A stretch of 64,000 bases of DNA, from positions 11,212,213-11,276,212 of the forward strand of contig OZ234493.1 of the NCBI GenBank assembly GCA_965153455.1, given 5' to 3'. Position numbers and translations under genes: made by a program. The stretch comes from Sphagnum compactum (lineage: Eukaryota > Bryophyta > Sphagnopsida > Sphagnales). Shown in pieces: positions 47,001 through 57,493 of this stretch; within the stretch, counting starts at the first letter, position 1; each line of letters begins with the position of its first letter. The notes under the pieces are model-generated. The model was not told the origin of the DNA. It searched no databases and saw nothing but the letters and a program-made list of their open reading frames with translations.

Positions 47001-50000
47001 AGGACTACCTGCTGAAGTACTCTGAGTGTGGTGAGCTTTTCCAAAGCAGGGACATACTGCTCAAGCTGCACTTCTGGAACTGGTGATGCAGATGACAGCT
47101 TGTCACTGAGCTTCGAAAGCCTCAACATGTGGGGCTGAACCTTTGCTGCAAGGTCAAGCGGGTGGAACTCATTCTCAACTAAATTGTACAGATCCTTCAC
47201 TTCCTGAGAGACATAAGTGAGCAGACCCTTTGCAACCTGCATGTTAACCAGCACCAACCAATAAAATAGAATGGGTTCAGAGATCCTGTAGACTGACAAG
47301 GAAAAGAACAATATTTCAGACAAATATGCCCAACTCTTGCTGATGCTACCATATATATCCAACGTCAACTCTCAGCCTCATCAAAAAGCCAATTGGGCTT
47401 ACACATTAAGTTTCAGCAGATAGTTTGACAAATAGACTAGTAGTAAGCTCATCCTTTCTTAGCAACTTCACAGAACTACCTGTCAGAATCGTGCAAATAT
47501 CTGGAGCCACACATTCACAGGTGGTTCATTTTACAAGCACTCAGAAAATCTGAAGGCCAATCCCCTAAGCCACAGACTAACAAACTGGTGAAAAGTTACT
47601 TACAAGCTCTGAGAGTAGGGCTGCCCTTGATAACTGCAAAAAATGACAACGAGAGATAAAAGTGTCAAGATCATGAGTCAACATACCAATACTGGAGCAT
47701 ACTACTCAATCACATACATCAAGTACTGTTTCTACACATAAAATACTTTAAATATGAAGTGAATCCAAAGATTTAGCATCACAAAACTTGCTTGGGCACG
47801 ACACAAGCACTCACCACTTCTCGGGAATCCTTTTTGGGGTCAAGTGTGAACCCCAAAAGGTTTGCCATCCGTATGTTCCTGTCTTTCTCCATCTCCAGTT
47901 CAAAATGGTGAGCACCATGCTTACAATCATAAGGTGCAACAGCAAGGGTTGCCAATAGGACAGATGAAGCCATCAACTGTAAATCTTTTGCTGTGAGGTT
48001 CTTGTTGTAGCTTCTCTGAAGATTGTAAAGTTTGTACCAAGCATAGGCATGATAAAGGTGACTGTCAGCAACCCAGAATATCTTGGTCAACTTTGCGTAG
48101 TAGATGGCCATCAGCTGGGGTTTGGGAGTCTTTTTCACCATTGTCATCAGTCCATGGATATCCTCAATTGAACGGAATGCCTCCTGCAGATAACACAACA
48201 AGCCATTATTCCTGGCACTATGCATGTCTTTTAAAACTTCTGTGTCAAACCCAACAGATATCTTAGCCATATTTGGCTTATGTGTCAGCAAAGGCTACAT
48301 CACATCCAAGAGAAAGATTCACCTGCCATAGCTCAAGCTCTGTGGCAATCTTGAGTTGCTCAAATCTGGTTTCAAGGTACAGCTGCAAGCTCTCTGGTTG
48401 AGTCAAATCAGGTCTATCCCGCTGGTCTCTGTACTTGTTAAGGTTTGTCAGATGGTTGCGGAGGATTTCACAGAGTCGCCGAAACTCAGTCGTACGCTTG
48501 TATTGTAAGCAAAATTGGAATGCACGATGAGCTGTCATCTGTGAAAAAACAAATGACCCATGAGCACTTCCCAGGGGCAAGTAGATTCCACAAAATTCAT
48601 GTGAATCTTCTATCCCAGGGTAACACAAATCTCAGCACCAACTCAGAAATTTGGCCGCAATCCTAACCGATCTATTTGGAAAATTGGTGGGATACAATTG
48701 CATTTTCATCCCAGTACAGATTTAAAGTAACATGTTCAAGAGAATTAGGGATCCAGCTTGTCTGGACAAAGGTCAATATATAAGTAAATAAAGACATACG
48801 GCATATAAAGACTCGAGCTTGGAGTTGTTACGTAGAATCTCCAGAACAGTTCGGTAGGTCTCCCATAAGAACTTGAACCATGGAGTAACGAGTTCGCGGT
48901 CTGAGCGCTCCTTTCCCTTCTCCCCACTCACATAACTCATCATCAAATCCTCAGGTCTCTTCTCTGCCTCCAAATCCTCAATATCCAAGGTCACTTCAGC
49001 TGCTTGTGCCTGTGCTTGCTCTGCCCGTTCACTAGACAGCTGCAAGAAGTACTTTATCACCTCCTCCAGTGAGCTCACATTCACTTGCTGGCACACAATA
49101 CGGTACTGGATGAGACCATCCTTTGCAAACCTGCCCTTCTTCATGTCTACACAGAGCTCCACATACTTGAACATAATTTTCTCAAGAGTTTTCTGCCATG
49201 CCCGGTATCTCTTTGAGGTGATCAGATCATGAAGAGCTTGCAATGCTGCCTGCTTCTGTCCAACATTCATCAACTCTGCAACCACTCAAGGCAACGTTAT
49301 CAATGAGCTAAGCTACAGACCCAAACACTCAACAAACCTTCAAACATGTCCCTGAGAGACTGCAAAACGTCCACTCAAGTGCCACAAAATGTAAACTCCT
49401 CTGACCAAAGAGCCAGGCTGCAGAAGAGATGCTGTCAACAGCTATCTCTCCATCCTAAATTAAGTTCCCAGATTCAATAGGCCAGGGTCACAGACCAGGC
49501 CCCACTATCAAATTCAGCAAATTTGGGGTCACATAAAATTGTCAAGACAATCTCCTGAGGGCATCCACTGAAACTTTCTTTTCAACGATCAAGAACTAAG
49601 ATAAGGCTTTAATGAGGCAATGCATCCCTTCTCTCCAATCTCAATTGCAGGCCATAAGAGCCTGGTCTACTACTTGATCAGTGGACATTAGGACTGTGAT
49701 TGGCCCTGTGATGCTGCAAACCATGTCTTTTCGACTGATTGTGCCTAATTGAGAAAATCCAACCTAAATACTTCAAATGACATACTGAATCCCATAGGTT
49801 CAATCAGCAAAAGCTAACACAACATTGCAAACCAATGCCAACATAATTCCTAATAAGCCAGAAAGGTGAGTGCATGTAAACTCGTGGATAGGCTGGCCAA
49901 CAAATTTAGGGTTCTGGCATGATGCCCAAGCATGTGGGGAGCCTAAAGCATGATTCATATGCAGCAATGCTGCACTGCAGCTTCTGAAAAATCCTCCAAC

Positions 50001-50540
50001 CTCTCCTATAGTGCACAAGTTGTTTTCAAGACCGAGATCCTATCTAAATTCTCCAACAAACAGCTTAGAACCTCGGTCTCACTCACAAAATTCAGCAGTT
50101 TCATAATCCACCAGCTGCACTCTTATCCAAATTTCAACGATTCTCTTTACTAGTAAGAGCAACCAGCTGATCCAGAAAGCCTGAACGACAAGTGCCGCGT
50201 GCACATATCCAGGCACAGCCTCCGACAGCAATACAGAAGATGCTGATTCAAAGTAGAAAGTCTACAAGAACCATCCGCAGAGATAAACAAAATGCCCGAC
50301 GACACATCGCATCCCCTTCAACAATTATCACACACTACCTCTTCAACCTAAGAAAACCGGTGCTATACGCTAACAGTAAGAAAGGAATCAACGCACGAAC
50401 CAAAATCAACTCTTATACGAAGAAAAAAGAACAAGAGGAGACACACACATGTGGATATCAACAGAAAGAGGAAAAGGATTGGTTTCAAAACTACCTTCCG
50501 CCCGCTTGAGAGCGTTCTCGGGCTTGGCGAAAGTCGCCAT
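44060..50540 (-). CDS. Eukaryotic translation initiation factor 3 subunit A (eIF3a)
   Basis: Thirteen exons: 50540-50495, 49275-48800, 48538-48323, 48183-47815, 47633-47604, 47236-47009, 46712-46551, 46374-46150, 46018-45812, 45694-45482, 45369-45289, 45146-44945, 44763-44060. Every junction is GT-AG, phase is kept, and the chain gives 1052 aa. It starts [20 protein letters not shown] and carries family hallmarks [54 protein letters not shown] and the PCI region (about 320-510). A long charged coiled coil follows (about 560-890, e.g. [15 protein letters not shown]), then an Arg/Gly/Pro-rich tail. eIF3a is the scaffold of eIF3 on the 40S subunit, and the PCI domain docks on eIF3c. The protein is somewhat longer than Arabidopsis eIF3a, mainly in the RGG-like tail. 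Exon 5 is only 30 nt. Confidence 0.97.
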
Positions 50541-50736
50541 GGTGAGCAGAGACCGGCGCAAGATAAATCAGCGCCTCCTCTACGGCCTGCAGCGACTTAA
50601 AACAGCAGCATATAAGGCACAGATGGAGGCAGAAAACAAAGGGACGAGCAAAGCCTCCGCGGAATATGACAGACACACACGGAAAGAGCAGCAGCGATGG
50701 AGGCTACTACACTGAAGCAAACCCCTTCAGAGCGCC

Positions 50737-50745
50737 AAACCCTAA
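50737..50745 (+). promoter_or_regulatory. Telo-box in the eIF3a promoter
   Basis: AAACCCTAA lies about 200 bases upstream of the eIF3a ATG. Telo-boxes at this distance are common in plant genes for ribosome and translation components, where they act with other motifs in dividing cells. This is a single exact motif match in a fitting position. Confidence 0.65.
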
Positions 50746-52380
50746 TTTTCTCTAACTGAGCTTACTACCGTGCGGAATCCGAACTCTGCCGTTAGATTCC
50801 TCAAGAACGACCATCCGGACGGTGCAGATGGCGTGCGATACCGCGCGGGCGTCAGGCGACGTAAAAGCCGAGTCGGTGCTCTGGTGTTTGAGCGGTTCTT
50901 TACTTGCAATAAGAAACCGTCGGGTATTTCACCGGTTATGTAAGTTTCATTTCTATTTTCCCTTTTATATTCCAGGGACCAGCGTTTGATTTTGGTGTGA
51001 AATTTCGCCAAAATGAAAAAAATCGAAATTTTTTTGTAGTGATTCTTTTCATTTTTTTAGCAATTTTTTTCTTCTAAATTACACAAAAAACCCAAAAAAT
51101 TCCAATTTTTTCCAAATTGTTTTGTCCCCCCCTCTCCATGCAAAAACTCACCCGAAAAAAAAGAACCAAAAAACAAAAAACTAGTGTTATGTGGTTATTT
51201 AATTTTTGTTAAATAACCTTTCATTTGAATTTAAGTTTTTTTTGAACCTTTGATTTCTAATTAAAAACCTTTGATTAAAAATAAAAGGTTTTAAATTAAA
51301 ATCAAATTCTAAAATTAAAACCTTTGATGAAAACCAAAGTTCAAAAATATTTAAAACCTTAATATTCAAAGGTTTTATTGGAATCAAAGGTTATTAAAAT
51401 CAAAGGAGGAGATAAAAACAACAAAACCCATATGGGTTTGCAAAGTCTTTCAAGGGGAACATTCATTTATTTGTTCAATTTCAAAGAACTTGTATACAAA
51501 GTGTGAGGTCCTTTAGTAATATAATCCTTTGGTCTGTCCACCATGGACTTTCATCCATTAAGAAAAAACAGCAAGCCTAAGATGGCATATCTGAGATGGA
51601 AAAAATTTGTGTGTTCCCCAGAAATTGGCAACCTTTGGAAGAGTCTGTTCATTCATAGTAGAGGACATTTGAAAGTCTCTGTGTCCTATGAGACGAATCA
51701 ATTAAATATAATAATAACCCATTTGTTCAATTTTTTGGTTCATTTATTGGAGTTATGCGTAAAATCCCAGGATTATGGGGGTTTGAGAACGACCAGTTTC
51801 AACATAATAGGGCATCAAATGCATAACTAGGAATGAAAATTTTACAAAGCGAAATAACTGGGACCCAAACGAGTTTTTCCACCAATTTTGGTTTGGTGGT
51901 AAACTGAGTTTCATCCTGTCTTTCCTTTTTCGGAGCGCCTCCACTGTGCTATATATATTTGGTTGCTCCAACCTATACAACTACTATAATTACTCTCAAA
52001 CCTTGTGCATTTAATGCTGAGTTTCGGCATTTCATACTCAGATTTAATCAAATTTCCTTACTTTCCAGATACCACAGAAAGAAGGGATAGGGGGTGAAAG
52101 CATCCCCTTTTTCAACCTTTGTGCACAAATTGTCACCCACAAATTGGTTCCGAATTCAAGCCAAAATTGTACCTCAAATCCTTCATGGATGCAAATTCTC
52201 GTCCCCTTGGGGGCAAAGCCAACAAAAGGGAAGTAAAACATGAGGAAAAAGCAATAGCCAAACCTGCAGGACCTGACTACCATTAACAATAGGAGATGCA
52301 GTAATTTCATAATTTTATCACTCTCCTTTGCATTTATATCACACTCTCTCCTTTGCAATGCATTTGCTTCCTCTGTACCT
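50746..52380. other. Spacer between eIF3a and the PotD-like gene
   Basis: The left part is the eIF3a promoter side. Bases 51215-51410 are AT-rich with many direct and inverted copies of CCTTTGATT. The right part contains the 3' UTR of the PotD-like gene. Frames at 51543-51830 (+) and 52044-52358 (-) show no domain and were not accepted as genes. Confidence 0.5.
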
Positions 52381-55300
52381 TCAAGATCTAATTGCTCTTG
52401 TGCGAGCCCATTGTGAGCAGCTTTGGAAGAATTGCTTCATGAGCCCAACAAGCCCATTAGGCCACCCTTGTACCTCCACCGGATGTGAGAGCAACCAATG
52501 ATAATCTTCTATTGCTTTCTCACTTAAAGGCTCCAAAAACTCGCTTTTTGCTACAATGTCTATGGGAGGCATTCCATCAACAATATTGGTTTCAATATTA
52601 CCTCCATGGTTGTTGTTGGCCTCCAACTTCACTTCCGTACCTGTTCTGGCCACGCCCGCTCCTTGTGCTACTATTTCATCCTCGTGCTGATTTTGGGAGG
52701 ATATCTGTGTGTCTGCTACTGGAATGTCTCTTCCTGATTCACCTTGAGAAAGATACAGTGGAGAAGCTCCAACAAACACATCTTTCTTCTTGAAAGTTTC
52801 AGCACGAGCTGGTTGCAAGCAGAAATCAAGCCATTGAAAGGCTAGAGGAGATGGACCACGGACACGACCTCCCACTTTCTCACTTCTGATTGAAGTTGTT
52901 GCTGGTATACTCTGTCTCACCAGAATGAAAAAATCAGAAAGAAATAAAGCATCTCTATGAGTAGCACAATTTGAACTGAAATCTCAAGAACAGATTCTGT
53001 GTCTGCAAGACAAGTCTCAGTTCAAAGACAAATTTTAACAGTGATGGAGCAGTCTTACCCAGAGATCGGCCCACAAGCTGGTGCCTGACTCTGGGGCAAT
53101 CACAGTGACGTTCAAGGCACGTTTGGCAAAAGGGAAAACATCACTGGACCATCCCACTGCCACCCACACATCGCCTGCACTCATTGCCTTCATGTACTCC
53201 ACATCATCAAACAGTCGTACCTGCTTTTGCAATGCATGAAATCGCTCTTTCACAGCTTCTCTGCCTCCAGGGACTTCTTTGTCAAAATCCTTAGTATTGT
53301 AGGAAGCCCCTAGAGACTTAAGAACAGCACCCACTACCTCCCTTGGAGAATCCACCATAGCGACTTTCCCAGCCAGTTCTGGCCTAAATAGGTCTTTCCA
53401 GTCCTGCACAACATGACCAAGACATCAGTGCATAGAAGTTGCAAGAACCTGGCAGTGCTAAAAGACAGAATGAGACAGAACAAAGAGGAGGCAAAGAAAA
53501 TCAAGTCAGGCACAAGATTAACCTTGATGGGTGGAATACCATTTCTTTTAAGCTTATCCCTTCTGTAAGCAATCAGAAAACTGCCCCATCTGTATGGAAC
53601 ACCCCAAATTGGACCTTGTGGATTGATCATACCCTCCGCATCCCTTCGTAGAAGAGTCTGAGAACAATAGGCCAGCCCCCAGATTGGAACTGTTAATGAA
53701 GAAGCAGGACAAGTTCAACAGAAGCTCAAGCTCCACTTGATAGAATGCAGAGCTCCATAAAAAGGAATTAACAAAACCGCACCTTCCACTTGGAATCTAG
53801 CCTTTGGAACCACTCAAACTGCTCTGCATTCCTAATTGGCTCGATAAGGCCTCCTTGCACTGCTGTGGCCAGCCATGAGTCCCCAACAGTTACCAAGTCA
53901 GCTGCCATCGCTGATCGAGGTGTAAGGTTTCGCTTTTCCATGGAGGCTGCCATGTCTGCCAAAATGTCACTCAGACTTCCCTTAAACTCCACAGCCAACT
54001 TTGCATTCTTTCCCTGCGACATCAAAAATTCCTGCAGCACAAGGTGGCATTCGAATGGAATTCAACAGAAATAAAGGCAACAGACAGAAACACAGCATCA
54101 AAGCTTTTACAAGAACAGACGAAGCAATTGCATGCATGACACTTGGGCAACCCACCTTGAGCCAGATAGGAGGCACTGAGCCACGAAGACCCACAATTCG
54201 GAGTGGCACAGTTAAAGCATATGGCTGTGACTTCCATTCCTCATACATGAGCTCCTCTTCTGTTACAGGCCTGTCTTCGCCACCGTCATCTGCTCCATGG
54301 TACAGCCAACAAGTAATAAACAGAGAACATTATTATGCTCAAAGACAGACACAGAGAAACAAAAGTCCTACATGGTGTTATCAGAAAGCTCAAAGAGGCT
54401 TACAAACTTCATGGATTGCTCAAAGAGGATTACAAGCTCAATGGGTGCTCAAAGAATCCAAGTAATCTCCACAAAGAGATAGATAAAAGTACCAATTTGA
54501 ACATCTCCATTTCCAGACAACTCTGATGCAGCAGCAGCAGCAGCAATTTTGAGTTCTCTATCCTCATCAAGATCTTCCAGCTCCTTGAGGGGAGGAAACT
54601 GATCATCTCCATCATCATCATCTTCCTCATCATCAAGGTCTTCATCTTCATCATCCTCATCAGTGAATTCTTCCTTACCATTGAACTCTTCGGCTTGGGT
54701 TTCTTCTCTTGTTGCACTCCTGTTCCCATCCTCATTCTCCATAGTCTCCTGTTGCAATGCTGGACTGCCCTGATCACCTCCACGCTTACCACCGCCCTCT
54801 TCTTCTGCCTCTTGTGGTTCCTTGTCACCTCTGTCCTTTTCCAAACCTTCCACAGATGGCAGTTCTGAAATTCTTACTGAGTTCAAACTGGCTCCTCCTC
54901 TTTCCTTTTCCTTCAATATGTCCTCAGATACTACAGAGGAAACAGATGCAAAACAAGGCAGAGGTTTGCCTTTTGAAGAAAGCTTCAAACCGAGGATTGA
55001 TGCAGAAGCAGCACCAGCTCCCATTCCGAATGAAAGAACCACTGCCACACCTAGCAATTGCAGCTTTGCAATTCCTTGACCAAACAAGTCCGTTTTTTCA
55101 AACCCTGCTGGATTCCTCTTACCATCCTCAATGCAAGAGCTTGTCTTTGCCGTTGCATGGCGCTGAAACAAAGACGACGTTGTTGTTGTTGTTGTGATGA
55201 GATCATTAGCTTCATAAGCTTCTGCAAGCACTACTTCCGTTTCCTTGCTCTCAGCACCACGTTGATGCGAAGAACCGGAAGAGGAAGAAGACTCTTCTTC

Positions 55301-55573
55301 TTCACAGCTTTTCTCACTGCTGGAAGAAGAGATCGTCATGGCTGAGACTGAACACGAAGATTTGCAACGGAAACCTCTGCATTGATGACGATGATTCAAT
55401 CTCAAGTCTGAGAAAACTCTAGTGTGCATGAACAGCGTTTTCGCTCTGTTGTTGCTTCTTGAGACTCGAAAGCCGTTGTAAGCACATGACGGAATCCATT
55501 TCCCTGGAGCAGCAGCAGAAGCTGTTTCTTCTGCTCTCCACAGACCTGACGCAGCTGCTTGCAGATTTGACAT
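52381..55573 (-). CDS. Plastid-type PotD/PotF-like solute-binding protein with acidic insert
   Basis: Six exons: 55573-54493, 54289-54156, 54031-53783, 53657-53523, 53403-53059, 52911-52381. All introns are GT-AG and the joined frame gives 824 aa. Exon 1 encodes a Ser/Arg-rich N-terminus that looks like a plastid transit peptide (residues 1 to about 75), a hydrophobic segment (about 171-195, LLGVAVVLSFGMGAGAA) and a highly acidic stretch (about 294-345). The rest is a type-2 periplasmic-binding fold: VPLRIVGLRGSVPPIW, AKLAVEFKGSLSDIL, DLVTVGDSWLATAVQGG, GPIWGVPYRWGSFLIAYR, DSPREVVGAVLKSLGASYNT and AGDVWVAVGWSSDV. It matches plant homologues of bacterial PotD/PotF (Arabidopsis At1g31410 type, about 520 aa by recollection). 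Ligand binding by plant members is not established. The extra length lies mainly before the binding domain. Confidence 0.88.
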
Positions 55574-56493
55574 GGAGCTCAGAAGAGGAGGGCTCTCTCT
55601 CTCTCTCTCTCAAGAATCCCAACAAGACAAGAGCTTTGAGAGACAAATAAATTCCGAGCTCTAGGGATGCAAATCCTGGCATGCACAACCACAAGCACAA
55701 ACCTTCCTTCACGATATGATTCAGACCTTCAATCTGCTCCAGATACAGCAACTCTTGAGACCTCCAATAGCAGCAGCTTCGTTCTTCAACCTCCCCGATG
55801 AGACAACAGACATGGTGAAAGAGTTCGACAGCAACAACAGCAGCAGCAACTCCATTTTGAGCATCGATCTCTAAAGCTTGCGCGTATCTATAGTTCGAGA
55901 GAGATCATCGGTCAAAGAACCATGCTAACTAGGGTTTGTAACATGGCTTGCAGGATCCGGATTTTTGCATCGTTGCCGTTATTGTCAAGTGAGAATATGT
56001 GCACGCAGAAAGACGGAGGCGGAAGAAGGGAAGACGGGAAGCATGCGCGATTGTTCTGAAAAGCAACCGGACATGCGGATGTTGTTCTTCTACGTTCTCA
56101 GAGAGAAATGCACCAGGCGAAGACTGCAATAGAGAAGGCAGGGTTTAGGGTTTAAGGTTCAGCATTCTGCAAACTTTCTTGCAGCATTCTGCTTCCCCAG
56201 ATGTGAGCTTGAGGTGAGCAATCAAATAGACATATTAGCCCATTGCAATGACACTGGGCATGCAGATACTGTGAGCATTTCTCTACATGTCTGCAGTTGC
56301 AGTTCTTCTTCTTCTTCTTCTTCTTCTTCTCTCCTGTACTCCACCATGTATATGCTTTTCCAAATCCTTTTCAGATATTTGTTGCTTCTTTTCTTTGGTT
56401 AGAAGAAAGAGAGTTTATGTTGAGTTCTGCAGAGCATTATGCAAATGTGCAATTCTAACTTTTAGGGTTGTTATTGTCTTGTGCAATGTACAG
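55574..56493. other. Upstream region of the PotD-like gene, possibly bidirectional
   Basis: Promoter-like DNA containing a (CT)n tract (55590-55610), CAG-rich sequence (55830-55850), a GGGTTTAGGGTTTA telomere-type motif (56141-56154) and a (CTT)n microsatellite (about 56305-56330). A plus-strand transcript could start here and splice at GAG|GTGAGC (56213) to the exon at 56494. This is unproven. Confidence 0.45.
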
Positions 56494-56507
56494 GGGATGT
56501 GTGTAGA

Positions 56508-56711
56508 ATGTGGGGGAAATTGAATGAAGCAAAAGGCAAAGGTTGTATTGTAGCTGAAGCTTTGCTCTCAATTGAGCTCTCAAAGAGGAACCAGGCAAGA
56601 ACCATGCTCTTGATTGTAGAGACATTGCAAAGCTCCATTGCATCAGACAACAACACAAGTTCATTGTTCTCTACTAGCAGCAGCACACCACCCATGAGTT
56701 CTTCTTATTGA
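56508..56711 (+). CDS. Possible small or terminal-exon CDS, unknown
   Basis: A splice acceptor (TGTACAG, ending 56493) precedes an open frame to TGA at 56711. The first in-frame ATG at 56508 would give 67 aa: MWGKLNEAKGKGCIVAEALL, then a helical part (SIELSKRNQARTMLLIVETL) and a Ser/Thr-rich tail ending PPMSSSY. Composition is coding-like and unlike nearby noncoding DNA. It may be the last exon of a small gene that shares the promoter region of the PotD-like gene. No family is recognised. The stop codon falls inside the hairpin at 56706-56819. Confidence 0.35.
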   Translation: MWGKLNEAKGKGCIVAEALLSIELSKRNQARTMLLIVETLQSSIASDNNTSSLFSTSSSTPPMSSSY

Positions 56712-56819
56712 AGGTTTTGTACAAGCTCCACAGCCCACAAGCTTTGGATTCAAGAGAGTGGTTCTCCATCTTCTGAAAACTTTTGAAAGTTTGTGGAGAG
56801 CTTGTACAAACCTTCAATA
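56706..56819. repeat. Imperfect inverted repeat, arms of about 34 nt
   Basis: TATTGAAGGTTTTGTACAAG and the following CTC.CACA..CCACAA.CTTT (56706-56744) pair with the complement of 56786-56819. The pairing has a few bulges and a loop of about 41 nt. The transcript of either strand would form a long stem. It could be a small MITE, a miRNA-like precursor or a 3' end structure of the upstream exon. Confidence 0.85.
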
Positions 56820-57253
56820 ATCACAAGCACTCAAACTGCCCCCAAACTAAAATCTCACTCTGAAATGCGACAAAAAATTTCCCTTTGTTAGTACATAGTA
56901 ACAACACTTCAAAAAGGATGCCAATTTTAACCCAAAAAAACGAGAAGAAAGAAATGCTAAATAATTTTCAAGACATATTATCATGGACCAACAATAATAG
57001 CATCATCACAATGTTGGGGTTTTCCATGTGCATCTATCACACAACAAGCGGTTGTAGAGTTGGGAGAATTTTCAAGTCGAGAGAAAATCTCAGTTGAATA
57101 ATTCCCCTCTCCTCTCCTCTCCTCTCGCTGTGCATGAAAATGTAGTGCAACTAATTGGGTGCCAGTGTCGAACAAATTCTCCAGCAACTACGGTATGTAC
57201 AGACCCGAAATTTTTTTCTAACCCCCTGCAGATGTGGAAAACTACAGAAACAA

Positions 57254-57412
57254 AAGGGCATATTGCATAAAATTGGTGCAACAATTTTTTCTTCTTCCCT
57301 CCAGAAAGGGATTCACAACATGCCCTGACTATGGATACAAATGGGCGTATTGCATAAAATGATGCAACAATTTTTTTCTTCCCCTCTCTACCAGGAAGGG
57401 AAGCACAATAAT
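57254..57412. repeat. Two-copy duplication, about 87 bp, beyond the GPCAT stop
   Basis: The phrase 'caaa(a/t)gggc(a/g)tattgcataaaat' followed by 'gatgcaacaattttttctt' and 'ccag.aaggga..cacaa' occurs from 57253 and again from 57340. It lies about 80-240 bases past the stop codon of the minus-strand acyltransferase and so may fall in its 3' UTR. Confidence 0.8.
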
Positions 57413-57493
57413 AATGCATTTGCCCCTTGAGACAACAGCAGCCCACAAATTTTTTTAAAAAAACAATCTAAAATACTCTTCTACGAGGTTTTG

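Noticed and set aside
51543-51830. A 95-codon plus-strand frame starting at a good ATG
   Set aside because: No domain, no splice context and no coding-like composition. It lies in AT-rich spacer and is most simply chance.
52044-52358. A 104-codon minus-strand frame just past the PotD-like stop codon
   Set aside because: It falls where the 3' UTR of the PotD-like gene is expected and shows no family match.
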